Positions 26,326 to 34,566 of a stretch of 64,000 nt of DNA are shown here, piece by piece (position 1 is the first letter of the stretch; each line of letters opens with the position of its first letter). The stretch covers positions 2,986,001 to 3,050,000 of the forward strand of contig NZ_CP061813.1 of the NCBI RefSeq assembly GCF_014784055.1, written 5' to 3'. The notes beneath the pieces are model-generated. The model saw only the letters and a list, made by a program, of their open reading frames with translations, had not been told where the DNA came from and searched no databases. This DNA comes from Polaribacter haliotis (lineage in GTDB: Bacteria; Bacteroidota; Bacteroidia; Flavobacteriales; Flavobacteriaceae). Position numbers and translations under genes: made by a program.

Positions 26326-28341
26326 CTATAATAAACCCGCTCTTTTCAAAAGCGCATCTGGTTTTGGCTCTTTTCCTCTGAAGCGTTTGTATAAAATCAT
26401 TGGTTTTTCTGTACCACCTTTAGAAAGTACATTTTCTTTGAATTTAGTTGCTACTTCTTTGTTGAATATTCCTTCTTCTAAGAAATATTCGAATGCATCT
26501 GCATCTAAAACTTCTGCCCATTTATAGGAATAATATCCTGCAGAATATCCTCCTTGAAAAATATGAGAAAAAGCAGTGCTCATAACATTTTCTGGAACAT
26601 CAGGATATAATTTTGTGTTTGCAAAAGCTTCATTTTCAAAGTCCTTTACCGTTTTTATTTCTGATGGGTTTTGAGAATGCCAGCTCATGTCTAATAATCC
26701 AAAACTTAATTGTCTTAACGTTTGCATTCCTTCATGAAAACTGGCAGATTCTTTTATTTTTTCGACATATTTCATTGGAATAACTTCTCCAGTTTCATAA
26801 TGTTTTGCGAACAATTCTAATGCTTCTTTTTCGTAACACCAGTTTTCCAAAACCTGACTAGGTAATTCCACAAAATCCCAAGAAACCGAAGTTCCAGACA
26901 AACTATTGTAAGTTGTATTTGCTAACATTCCATGTAAAGCATGGCCAAATTCATGAAACAAAGTAGTAACTTCATTAAAAGTTAATAATGATGGTTTTGT
27001 AGGAGTTGGTTTTGTGAAATTACAAACAATAGAAACGTGAGGTCTTTCGTTTACTCCGTTTTTAACTTGTTGGCTTTTATAAGAAGTCATCCAAGCACCA
27101 TTTCGTTTTCCTTTTCTTGGATGAAAATCGGCATAAAAAACGGATATAAAATTACCATCAGTATCTGTTACATTGTAGGTTTTTACGTCTTCGTGATATT
27201 TATCGATTGTAGAAACTTCGTCAAACTTTAAATCATATAAACGACTTGCAATTTCAAAAACACCATCAATTACATTTTCTAACTTAAAATAAGGTTTTAA
27301 GAGTTCTTGGTCTAAATCAAAAATTTCCTTTTTTAGTTTTTCTGAATAATATGCGCCATCCCATTTTTGAAGTTGGTCTATTCCATCTAGTTTTTTAGCG
27401 TATTTCTCTAAATTTTCAAATTCTTTTGTAGCAGCAGGTTTTGCTTTTTCTAACAATTCATTCGAAAAATCGATTACTTTTTCAGGAGTTTCTGCCATTC
27501 TTTCTTCCAATACAAAATGAGCATGTGTTTTATAACCTAATAAATTGGCTCTTTTATGACGAAGGTTCACGATATCTAAAACAACTTGTTCGTTATTGTT
27601 TTTATTATCTTGAAATCCCTTTTTACCAGCTACAATTGCCAACTTTTTTCTTAATTCTCTATTATCTGCATAGGTCATAAAGGGAATGTAACTTGGGTAA
27701 TCTAAAGTGAAAATCCAACCTTCTTTTTCCTTTTCGTTTGCCAGTTGTTTTGCAGCTTCTTTTGTAGAATCAGGCAAACCAGCAAGATCGTTTTCATCAG
27801 TTAAATGCATTTCAAAAGCATTGGTTTCAGCCAATACATTTTCACCAAACTTTAAAGATAATTTAGATAATTGAGTATCTATTTTTCTTAACTCGGTTTT
27901 ATCACTTTCGTTTAAGTTCGCACCATTTCTTGCAAAACTTTTATATTGTTTATCCAACAACATTTCTTGCTCTGGAGTCAAATTTAAACTCTCTTTAGTA
28001 TCAAAAACTTCTTTTACCTTTTTAAATAAAGCTTCATTTAGAGTTATGTCGTTTCTAAATTCGCTTAACCAAGGAGAAACTTCTTGTGCTATTTTCTGAA
28101 TTTCGTCATTTGTTTCTGCAGAATTCAAATTAAAAAAAATACTGGTAATTCTGTTTAATTTTTCACCAGTAAAATCTAAAGCAACTGTTGTATTTTCAAA
28201 CGTTGGTTTTTCTGTATTTTCTACAATTTTATGTATTTCTTCTTTAGCAATTTCTATTGCTTTTTTTATAGCTGGTTTGTAGTGTTTGTTTGCGATTTTA
28301 GAAAAAGGAGCTGTATTAAAATCTTGTAAAAGTGGATTCAT
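26326..28341 (-). CDS. dcp: M3 family metallopeptidase (peptidyl-dipeptidase Dcp type)
   Basis: A 671-residue zinc peptidase from the ATG at 28341 (MNPLLQDFNTAPFSKI, the usual family start); the frame to 28392 adds 17 residues of low quality. The catalytic HEFGH is present in TLFHEFGHALHGML, with the third ligand in the ELPSQVLENW region and the C-terminal QGGYSAGYYSYKWAEVLDADAFE typical of Dcp/oligopeptidase A. Dcp releases dipeptides from C-termini of peptides. No signal peptide is visible with this start, so it appears cytoplasmic. Confidence 0.94.
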   Translation of the reverse strand: MNPLLQDFNTAPFSKIANKHYKPAIKKAIEIAKEEIHKIVENTEKPTFENTTVALDFTGEKLNRITSIFFNLNSAETNDEIQKIAQEVSPWLSEFRNDITLNEALFKKVKEVFDTKESLNLTPEQEMLLDKQYKSFARNGANLNESDKTELRKIDTQLSKLSLKFGENVLAETNAFEMHLTDENDLAGLPDSTKEAAKQLANEKEKEGWIFTLDYPSYIPFMTYADNRELRKKLAIVAGKKGFQDNKNNNEQVVLDIVNLRHKRANLLGYKTHAHFVLEERMAETPEKVIDFSNELLEKAKPAATKEFENLEKYAKKLDGIDQLQKWDGAYYSEKLKKEIFDLDQELLKPYFKLENVIDGVFEIASRLYDLKFDEVSTIDKYHEDVKTYNVTDTDGNFISVFYADFHPRKGKRNGAWMTSYKSQQVKNGVNERPHVSIVCNFTKPTPTKPSLLTFNEVTTLFHEFGHALHGMLANTTYNSLSGTSVSWDFVELPSQVLENWCYEKEALELFAKHYETGEVIPMKYVEKIKESASFHEGMQTLRQLSFGLLDMSWHSQNPSEIKTVKDFENEAFANTKLYPDVPENVMSTAFSHIFQGGYSAGYYSYKWAEVLDADAFEYFLEEGIFNKEVATKFKENVLSKGGTEKPMILYKRFRGKEPKPDALLKRAGLL

Positions 28342-28471
28342 TAACTTATTTTTTTTGAATATCAAAGATAGAGAATCTAATAATTTTATCATTTATTTAT
28401 TTAAAAATTCATTTCAACGATAAAAAATTGACTTTCAACGAAGTTTTTTATATGTTTAGAACATTTGGCCT

Positions 28472-28479
28472 TATTTTTG
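28472..28479 (+). promoter_or_regulatory. -7 element for the LamG protein gene
   Basis: TATTTTTG matches TAnnTTTG exactly. It predicts transcription starting near 28484-28487, right at the first in-frame ATG (28487), and so argues that the ATG at 28532 is the real start, with a leader of about 45 bases. Confidence 0.5.
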
Positions 28480-28531
28480 TTTAACTATGATTGGATTAAT
28501 CTCCACAGTAAAATTTTTTAAAAAAAAGAAA

Positions 28532-30997
28532 ATGATAAAATCTATAACTAAACTTTTTCTAGTATTTACACTATTTGCATTTGTAGAACCTGTAACTGAG
28601 GGTATGTATTTCGATGGTGTAAATGACTATATAATAATTCCAAATACTACCAACATTAATAGTACTACAACTAATAATAGAACTTACGAAACATATTTTA
28701 AAACTGTAGATCCTTCTGGAGGTAAGCAAATTATAATGAAAGAAGGTGGTGGTACAAGAGCTGTAATTGTATATATTGAAAACGGATTTTTGGTTATGGG
28801 AGCTTATAATAGAACAGACTATACCCCTACTTGGCAAGGAACCTTTTATAGAACACCAATCACTGCTGATACTTGGTATCATTTTGCACTTATTTTCGAT
28901 AATGCACAGCCAGGAGATGCAACTACCAATCCAATGACTGTTGGAGCAAATAATGCATTAAAATTTTATTTAGATGGTACTTTAGTAGCTAATTTATCTG
29001 GGTATCAATTGGGAGGACATAATTCATTTAGATTGGGTTATAAAAATGAGACTTTACGTTTTCCTAATTGCGCAACTTGGACTGCTACAGGACCTGCAAG
29101 TGTAGAATACTGTTTCGGTTCTGTGGCTAATGATACTGGAGGAAATGAGTATTATTTTAACGGAAATCTTTGGGGTTTTAGAATTTGGAATGATGTTAGA
29201 ACTGAAACTGAAATTAATGATAATATGGAAATTATTATTACAACTTTGGGCACAGATAGTTTAGTTGCAGCGTTAGATGGCGATACTTTTAATTATTTAA
29301 ACAGTAGTAATAATCCACAAGAAAAGGTAAACCCAAATAATGATATTATTACTTGGAGTGCTACTGCAACAACTACAAATTGGAACACTGGTTCTAATTG
29401 GGTGGGAGGTAGTGTTCCTACAGAACACCAAGATGCTATTATTCCAAGTTCTACAAATTACCCTTTAATTACTTCGCATGTAATTGTTGGCGATGTTACT
29501 ATTGAAACATCTGCAGAAATAAATGTTAGTAGTAGTGGTACTTTTGATGTGAAATATGATTTAGAAAATAATGGAACTTTAACAGTAAATGACAATGGTT
29601 CTTTACTAATTAGAAAAAGTGACGAAGTAGTAGGAACTGGAGATTATAATATTCAAAAAAATTCCCCTACTTATACAGGTGCTTATTTTTATTCATATTG
29701 GTCATCGCCTACAATAAATACAAATCCTGGAACTACTTTTCCAAGTAATCCTGTTGTTTATTATTTTAATTCAGCAGTAAATAATTCAGATTGGGCATAT
29801 AATACAGGTAATTTTACACCAGGAATTGGTTACGCAATAAGGCACGAAAGTGCTGGAGGTTATTCCACTACTTTTACAGGAAAACCAAACACAGGAAATG
29901 TTGTTGTAAATGTTTATGATACTACTAATTTAGAAGGAGAAGGAAGCGATGAAATAGCATGGTCTACTTCTGGAGATAATTTAGTTGGTAATCCTTATGC
30001 ATCTGCAATAGATTGGGGTTTAGTGGCAACAGATTTAGACAATGCTAATATAGAAGGAACAATTTATTTGTGGAACCAAGCTTCTGCTGAAGTTGGAGAA
30101 AATAATGTTGGAGATTATGTGGCATATAATGGGACTGGAGGTTCTACACCTGGTATTGATGGAAAAATAGCATCAGGACAAGGTTTTTTTGTAAAAACAA
30201 ATGGTAATGGAACTTTAACTTTTAGACCTACGCATCAAATTGTTTCTAATAACTCTCAATTTTTTAAATCAAGTAAAAAAGTAGTAGATCCAAAAAAACA
30301 AGGTAGATCTTGGTTTAAACTTAAAAGAGGAAATTTAACAAATACAATTTTAGTTGGTTTTTTAAAAGAAGCTACTAATAGATATGATAGATTATACGAC
30401 GCTACTTTCGATTCGAGCCAACAATCTTTAGGGTTTTATTCGGTTGTAAGAGGCGATATTAAAGCATCCATTCAAGGTTTTCCAGAGCTAAAAAGAGCTA
30501 AAAAAGTAGTTAAAATTGGTTTTATTGTTGATGAATTAGGTGACTATACAATAGAATTGCAACAAGAATTTATTAATGAAGATTACTATATTTATTTAAG
30601 AGATACAGAGTTAAAGAAAACGATCGATTTAAGAAAAAACGCCTATAATTTTACGGTAGATACTGTTGGAGAAAATAATACTAGATTCAAAATTATTTAC
30701 ACTAAAAAGAAAAGAAAAGAATCTAAAGGTTTAAGTAAATCAAATGGAGTAGAAGAAATAGATTCTAAAGATTTTTCGGTGTATGTAGATGAAGCAAAAG
30801 AATTAATTGTTGAATATGATTTTGATGTCGATAAAGTAAACGAAGTAATTGTTTTTGATATTCAAGGTAGAAAAGTAGCTAATTTTACAAAAAACCAACA
30901 AAAGATAATTTCTAATTTATCTGAAGGTGTTTATATTGTAAAAGCGTTTTTAGAAAACAAAAAAATAAAATCCAAAAAAATAGTGATTGCAAATTAG
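28532..30997 (+). CDS. LamG-domain secreted protein with T9SS-type C-terminal sorting domain
   Basis: About 821 residues from the ATG at 28532, where a signal peptide begins (MIKSITKLFLVFTLFAF). A LamG/concanavalin-like domain spans roughly 25-240 (YFDGVNDYIIIPNT… WYHFALIFDN… GNLWGFRIWNDVRTETEI). A middle region of beta-rich segments has NWNTGSNWVGGSVPTEHQDAIIPS and GNPYASAIDW, both common in flavobacterial surface proteins. The last 80 residues (VFDIQGRKVANF… GVYIVKAF) look like a type-A T9SS sorting domain. Predicted to be exported by type IX secretion to the cell surface, where LamG may bind glycans. No enzymatic domain is recognised. Confidence 0.87.
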   Translation: MIKSITKLFLVFTLFAFVEPVTEGMYFDGVNDYIIIPNTTNINSTTTNNRTYETYFKTVDPSGGKQIIMKEGGGTRAVIVYIENGFLVMGAYNRTDYTPTWQGTFYRTPITADTWYHFALIFDNAQPGDATTNPMTVGANNALKFYLDGTLVANLSGYQLGGHNSFRLGYKNETLRFPNCATWTATGPASVEYCFGSVANDTGGNEYYFNGNLWGFRIWNDVRTETEINDNMEIIITTLGTDSLVAALDGDTFNYLNSSNNPQEKVNPNNDIITWSATATTTNWNTGSNWVGGSVPTEHQDAIIPSSTNYPLITSHVIVGDVTIETSAEINVSSSGTFDVKYDLENNGTLTVNDNGSLLIRKSDEVVGTGDYNIQKNSPTYTGAYFYSYWSSPTINTNPGTTFPSNPVVYYFNSAVNNSDWAYNTGNFTPGIGYAIRHESAGGYSTTFTGKPNTGNVVVNVYDTTNLEGEGSDEIAWSTSGDNLVGNPYASAIDWGLVATDLDNANIEGTIYLWNQASAEVGENNVGDYVAYNGTGGSTPGIDGKIASGQGFFVKTNGNGTLTFRPTHQIVSNNSQFFKSSKKVVDPKKQGRSWFKLKRGNLTNTILVGFLKEATNRYDRLYDATFDSSQQSLGFYSVVRGDIKASIQGFPELKRAKKVVKIGFIVDELGDYTIELQQEFINEDYYIYLRDTELKKTIDLRKNAYNFTVDTVGENNTRFKIIYTKKKRKESKGLSKSNGVEEIDSKDFSVYVDEAKELIVEYDFDVDKVNEVIVFDIQGRKVANFTKNQQKIISNLSEGVYIVKAFLENKKIKSKKIVIAN

Positions 30998-31021
30998 CAA
31001 CCACTATTTGGTAATATTTCG

Positions 31022-31052
31022 AAAACTCAGAATTTTTTTAATTCTGAGTTTT
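31022..31052. terminator. Bidirectional terminator between the LamG gene and purE
   Basis: Stem AAAACTCAGAATT / AATTCTGAGTTTT (13 bp) with loop TTTTT. A run of seven Ts follows on the plus strand. It separates the convergent LamG protein gene and the purKE operon, touching the purE stop. Confidence 0.85.
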
Positions 31053-31053
31053 T

Positions 31054-31533
31054 TTATTTTCTAACTCTTTCAGAAGCTTGTTCAACTTTTAGTTTTAAAC
31101 CTTCTTTGTAAGCGATAATTTTATCTAAAACACATTTGTCTGCTGCTCCAATAATTTGTGCGGCTAAAATACCTGCATTTTTTGCGCCATCTAAAGCAAC
31201 AGTAGCAACAGGAACGCCTCCAGGCATTTGTAAAATAGATAAAACAGAATCCCAACCATCTATAGAATTTCTACTTTTTACAGGAACACCAATAATAGGC
31301 AAAGGACTCATAGAAGCAACCATTCCTGGTAAATGTGCTGCGCCTCCAGCACCAGCTATTATTACTTTTATTCCTCTTAAATGTGCATTTTTAGAATATT
31401 CTACCAATTTCTCTGGAGTTCTGTGAGCAGATACAATATCTACTTCAATTTGAATATCGAAACTCTCTAAAATATCTATTGCTTCTTGCATTATTGGAAG
31501 ATCTGAATCGCTTCCCATTATTATTCCTACCAT
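31054..31533 (-). CDS. purE: N5-carboxyaminoimidazole ribonucleotide mutase
   Basis: A 159-residue class I PurE that converts N5-CAIR to CAIR in purine biosynthesis. The N-terminal GIIMGSDSDLP, the VSAHRTPEKLVEYS histidine motif and the AGAGGAAHLPGMVAS loop are characteristic. It follows purK by 53 bases on the same strand, making the usual two-enzyme pair. Confidence 0.97.
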   Translation of the reverse strand: MVGIIMGSDSDLPIMQEAIDILESFDIQIEVDIVSAHRTPEKLVEYSKNAHLRGIKVIIAGAGGAAHLPGMVASMSPLPIIGVPVKSRNSIDGWDSVLSILQMPGGVPVATVALDGAKNAGILAAQIIGAADKCVLDKIIAYKEGLKLKVEQASERVRK

Positions 31534-31586
31534 AATTTATTTTTATTCTGAACTTGTTTCAGAATCTGTTTATTTAATTTAAGTAA

Positions 31587-32744
31587 TTATTTCGAAATCA
31601 CGCGAATCGTTTCTTTAACTTTTTGGGCAATTTCCCTCGCTTTTTCTATATTTTTATCTACGATAGTTACATGACCCATTTTACGGAAAGGGCGTGTTTC
31701 TTTCTTTCCATAAATGTGTGGTGTAACTCCATCAATTTTTAAAATAGCTTCTATGTTTTCGTAAACAACATCTCCAGAAAAGCCTTCTTCGCCAACTAAA
31801 TTTACCATAATTCCAGCAACTTTACTTTCTGTATTTCCTAAAGGAAGATTTAAAATGCTTCTTAAATGTTGCTCAAATTGATTTGTATAACTCGCCTCAA
31901 TAGAATAATGACCAGAATTATGTGGTCTTGGAGCCACTTCGTTTACTAAAATTTTATTATCTATAGTTTGAAACATTTCCACAGCCAATAAACCAACAAA
32001 GTCTAATTTACTAACTACTTTTAAAGCAGTTTCTCTTGCTTTTTCAGCAACATTAGTATCTATTCTTGCAGGGCAAATAACATATTCTACTTGGTTTGCT
32101 TCTGGATGAAATTCCATTTCTACAACAGGATATGTTGTGGTTTCTCCATTGGCATTTCTTGCAACAATTACTGCCAATTCATTTTTAAAAGGAATTAGTT
32201 TTTCTGTAATACATTCTACATTTGGTAAACTTTCTAAATCAGCAATGTTTCTTACGATTTTAACTCCATTTCCATCATAGCCAAAACGTGCGGCTTTCCA
32301 AACAAAAGGAAAATCGATAATATTGTTCTCAAAAGAATGTTTTAATTCTTCTAAATAAGCATAATGAGAAAATTCTGCAGTCGGTATTTCATGATCTACA
32401 TAAAAGTTTTTCTGTCTTGCTTTACTTTGGATAATTCTTAAATCTTTCGGTTTCGGATAAATCGTTAAACCTTCATCTTCTAACTTATCTAACGCATCTA
32501 AATTTACATTTTCAATTTCTATGGTTAGTAAATCTACTGTTTTTCCGAAGTTGTAAACAGCATCAAAATCTAATAAATCTCCAAAGACAAACCTGTTGCA
32601 AATTTCTGCACAAGGTGCATTTTTATTACTTTCTAAAATGGAAGTATAAATGTCGAATTTTTGTGTTTCTGCGAGTAGCATTCTTCCTAGTTGACCACCA
32701 CCAAGAACGCCTAATTTAAAATCTGAAGAAAAATAATTTTTCAC
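31587..32744 (-). CDS. purK: 5-(carboxyamino)imidazole ribonucleotide synthase
   Basis: A 385-residue ATP-grasp enzyme that carboxylates AIR to N5-CAIR using bicarbonate. The N-terminal GVLGGGQLGRMLLAE, the ATP-grasp segments FPFVWKAARFGYDGNGV and LLAVEMFQTIDNKILVNEVAPRPHNSGHYSIEA, and the C-terminal HIYGKKETRPFRKMGHVT are diagnostic. First gene of purK-purE, with a -7 element about 25 bases upstream. Confidence 0.97.
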   Translation of the reverse strand: MKNYFSSDFKLGVLGGGQLGRMLLAETQKFDIYTSILESNKNAPCAEICNRFVFGDLLDFDAVYNFGKTVDLLTIEIENVNLDALDKLEDEGLTIYPKPKDLRIIQSKARQKNFYVDHEIPTAEFSHYAYLEELKHSFENNIIDFPFVWKAARFGYDGNGVKIVRNIADLESLPNVECITEKLIPFKNELAVIVARNANGETTTYPVVEMEFHPEANQVEYVICPARIDTNVAEKARETALKVVSKLDFVGLLAVEMFQTIDNKILVNEVAPRPHNSGHYSIEASYTNQFEQHLRSILNLPLGNTESKVAGIMVNLVGEEGFSGDVVYENIEAILKIDGVTPHIYGKKETRPFRKMGHVTIVDKNIEKAREIAQKVKETIRVISK

Positions 32745-32766
32745 TGTAAGAATTGTTGTGTTTCAG

Positions 32767-32774
32767 CAAAAATA
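32767..32774 (-). promoter_or_regulatory. -7 element for purK-purE
   Basis: Reads TATTTTTG on the minus strand, an exact TAnnTTTG match, in the 50-base gap between the Rieske-like gene and purK. It implies purKE can be transcribed separately from the upstream gene. Confidence 0.45.
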
Positions 32775-32794
32775 CACAACTCAAATCATTTTCA

Positions 32795-33214
32795 CTAAAA
32801 ATTACTGATACGAATTACAGAACCATTTTTTGTAACACGATATTCTCTTGCAGGACATGGAGAACCATCTGTTTGTGGAGCACCGCCAAAATGCACACTA
32901 TATTCGCTATTATCGCAACTACATTTTAAAACCAAACCTCTTTCGAAACTCATTGGAGTACTACAATCTGTATTTGGGCAAATTCTATCGTAAGCAACAA
33001 ATGTGTTACCATTTATATTAAATAATAAAATTCCTTTTGCACCACCAGAAAGTTCTGCAAAACCTCCAGGAGTTTGAGCATTAATTAATTGCGGATTGTT
33101 TAAATCTGTGGTAACATTTACAGGAAAATTTAGTAAACAGTTTTCTAATGGAGTGTTATTAGAGCAACTCCAAAGAGATAAAAACGAGATAAAAAATACT
33201 ATTTTCTTAAACAT
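32795..33214 (-). CDS. Rieske-like lipoprotein lacking the histidine ligands
   Basis: A 139-residue lipoprotein (lipobox SLWSC, Cys17). The fold signature of a Rieske domain is visible: C79-PNTD-C84, then LKCSC (Cys98, Cys100), then a GSPCPAREYRV stretch matching the usual proline loop before the last strand. In true Rieske proteins the motifs are CxHxxC and CxCHGS. Here the histidine positions are Asn81 and Asp101, so a [2Fe-2S] cluster with Cys2His2 ligation cannot form, although all four cysteines of the motifs remain. Function unknown. It sits 50 bases upstream of purK, probably by chance. Confidence 0.75.
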   Translation of the reverse strand: MFKKIVFFISFLSLWSCSNNTPLENCLLNFPVNVTTDLNNPQLINAQTPGGFAELSGGAKGILLFNINGNTFVAYDRICPNTDCSTPMSFERGLVLKCSCDNSEYSVHFGGAPQTDGSPCPAREYRVTKNGSVIRISNF

Positions 33215-33262
33215 ATAAATTTGTTGGTACTATAAAAACGTTCGCAAGTTACAAATATTTTG

Positions 33263-33270
33263 TACATTTG
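33263..33270 (+). promoter_or_regulatory. Promoter for greA
   Basis: TACATTTG matches TAnnTTTG exactly. A TTCG at 33241-33244 (one base off the -33 TTTG) lies 18 bases upstream, close to normal spacing. It predicts a leader of about 130 nucleotides before greA, unusually long for this window. Confidence 0.5.
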
Positions 33271-33406
33271 TAATCTAATCTCATTCCTGTGAAGGTAATG
33301 GGATTTTTAAATTTAAACTCCCAAAAGGTACCATTAAACGAATATCTTTTTATTTTTTCTATAAATTTAGTTTATTAGAAGAATAATAGAATATAAATAA
33401 ATTATT

Positions 33407-33880
33407 ATGAGCGAAATATCTTATTACTCAGCAGAAGGATTAAAGAAGTTGAAAGACGAATTGGTTCAATTAGAACAAATAGAAAGACCAAGAGTAACTA
33501 CAGAAATTGCAGATGCAAGAGATAAAGGAGATTTAAGTGAAAATGCAGAATATCATGCCGCAAAGGAAGAACAATCTCATTTAGAATTTAAGATTGCAAA
33601 GTTAAAAAATGTAATCTCTAATGCACGAATTTTAGATGAATCTCAATTAGATACTTCAAAAATATTAATTCACTCGAACGTAGTTATTAAAAATACTACA
33701 AACGGAATGGAAATGAAATATAGATTGGTAGCAGATTCCGAAACCGATGTTAGAAATGGAAAATTATCTGTAAATTCTCCTATTGGAAAAGGTTTGTTAG
33801 GTAAAAAAGTCGGAGAAATCGCGGAAATTCAGGTTCCAAACGGAATTATGAAGTTTGAAATTGTTGAGATTTCGAGATAA
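33407..33880 (+). CDS. greA: Transcription elongation factor GreA
   Basis: A 157-residue factor that enters the RNA polymerase secondary channel and stimulates transcript cleavage in backtracked complexes. The N-terminal coiled coil (about 8-75) carries the catalytic-tip DARDKGDLSENAEYHAAKEEQ, and the C-terminal FKBP-like domain has SPIGKGLLGKKVGE. Length is standard. The HIT gene follows 84 bases downstream. Confidence 0.97.
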   Translation: MSEISYYSAEGLKKLKDELVQLEQIERPRVTTEIADARDKGDLSENAEYHAAKEEQSHLEFKIAKLKNVISNARILDESQLDTSKILIHSNVVIKNTTNGMEMKYRLVADSETDVRNGKLSVNSPIGKGLLGKKVGEIAEIQVPNGIMKFEIVEISR

Positions 33881-33923
33881 TTTTTTTAAAAAAAAGAGAC
33901 AAGATTCATGATTAAATGGATCC

Positions 33924-33960
33924 AGGACTGCTACTGAAAACTGATTACTGAATACTGAAA
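33924..33960. repeat. CAGT/ACTG-rich repeat words, copy 3
   Basis: AGGACTGCTACTGAAAACTGATTACTG followed by AATACTGAAA sits directly before the HIT gene. It shares the words with 24953-25021 and 26251-26316. A nearby AAAGAGACAAGATTCATG (33893-33910) echoes AAAGAAACAAGAAGCAAG at 37127-37144. Confidence 0.5.
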
Positions 33961-33964
33961 AATT

Positions 33965-34354
33965 ATGAGCATATTCACAAAAATAATTACAGGAGAAATT
34001 CCAAGTTATAAAGTTGCAGAAAACAACGATTTTATTGCTTTTTTAGATATCAATCCAAATGCAAAAGGGCACACTTTAGTAGTTCCAAAAAAGGAAGAAA
34101 ATAAACTTTTCGATTTATCGAAAGAAGATTATAAAAGTCTTATGGATTTCTCTTACGATGTTGCAAAAGCAATCGAAAAAACAATTCCCTGCAAAAGAGT
34201 TGGAATGAGTGTTATTGGTTTGGAAGTACCTCATGTACATGTGCATTTAATTCCTTTAAATGAAATGGCAGATATTCAATTTGCTAAAAAAGTAAAGTTA
34301 ACAAATGATGAGTTTGTTGCTTTGGCTGGTGAGATTGCTGGTAATTTCGAGTAG
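33965..34354 (+). CDS. HIT family nucleotide-binding hydrolase
   Basis: A 129-residue histidine-triad protein. The catalytic HVHVHLIP is at residues 90-97, and FAFLDINPNAKGHTLVVPK is the conserved N-terminal region. Such proteins hydrolyse adenosine phosphoramidates or related nucleotides in the cytoplasm. It is likely co-transcribed with greA, which lies 84 bases upstream. Confidence 0.94.
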   Translation: MSIFTKIITGEIPSYKVAENNDFIAFLDINPNAKGHTLVVPKKEENKLFDLSKEDYKSLMDFSYDVAKAIEKTIPCKRVGMSVIGLEVPHVHVHLIPLNEMADIQFAKKVKLTNDEFVALAGEIAGNFE

Positions 34355-34364
34355 ATTTTTTTGA

Positions 34365-34476
34365 AGCTATTTCCTGCTTTCACTACTCGCTTTATTTATT
34401 AAGAAAAAAGAATAAAAAAGAGCTCAAAACAATTAGCCTATCTTGAGCACAGTCGAAAGATTCAATCTGGGCTAAA
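34365..34476 (+). repeat. Hairpin repeat element, copy 2 with a nested second repeat
   Basis: Runs AGCTATTTCCTGCTTTCACT, ACTCGC, an A/T hairpin-like middle, GAGCTC, TTAGCC and CAATCTGGGCTAAA: the same word order as 18821-18905 read in reverse. Between the last two words sits an extra ATCTTGAGCACAGTCGAAAG, a different flavobacterial intergenic word (compare GTTGAGC…AGTCGAAACC at 60374-60425). It lies between the convergent HIT and histidine kinase genes. Confidence 0.75.
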
Positions 34477-34534
34477 CTAGTTTAGTTTTTTCTGTTATTT
34501 TTAAAACAACAATATTTTTATAAAAACCTATCTT

Positions 34535-34559
34535 GGATTCTTGTCTACGCAGGAATTAC
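34535..34559. repeat. Decayed ATTCCTGC..GCAGGAAT repeat
   Basis: GGATTCTTGTCTACGCAGGAATTAC resembles the intact GGATTCCTGCCTTCGCAGGAAT at 47966-47987 with several changes. It lies just downstream of the histidine kinase stop and may retain weak hairpin potential. Confidence 0.4.
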
Positions 34560-34566
34560 CAATAAA

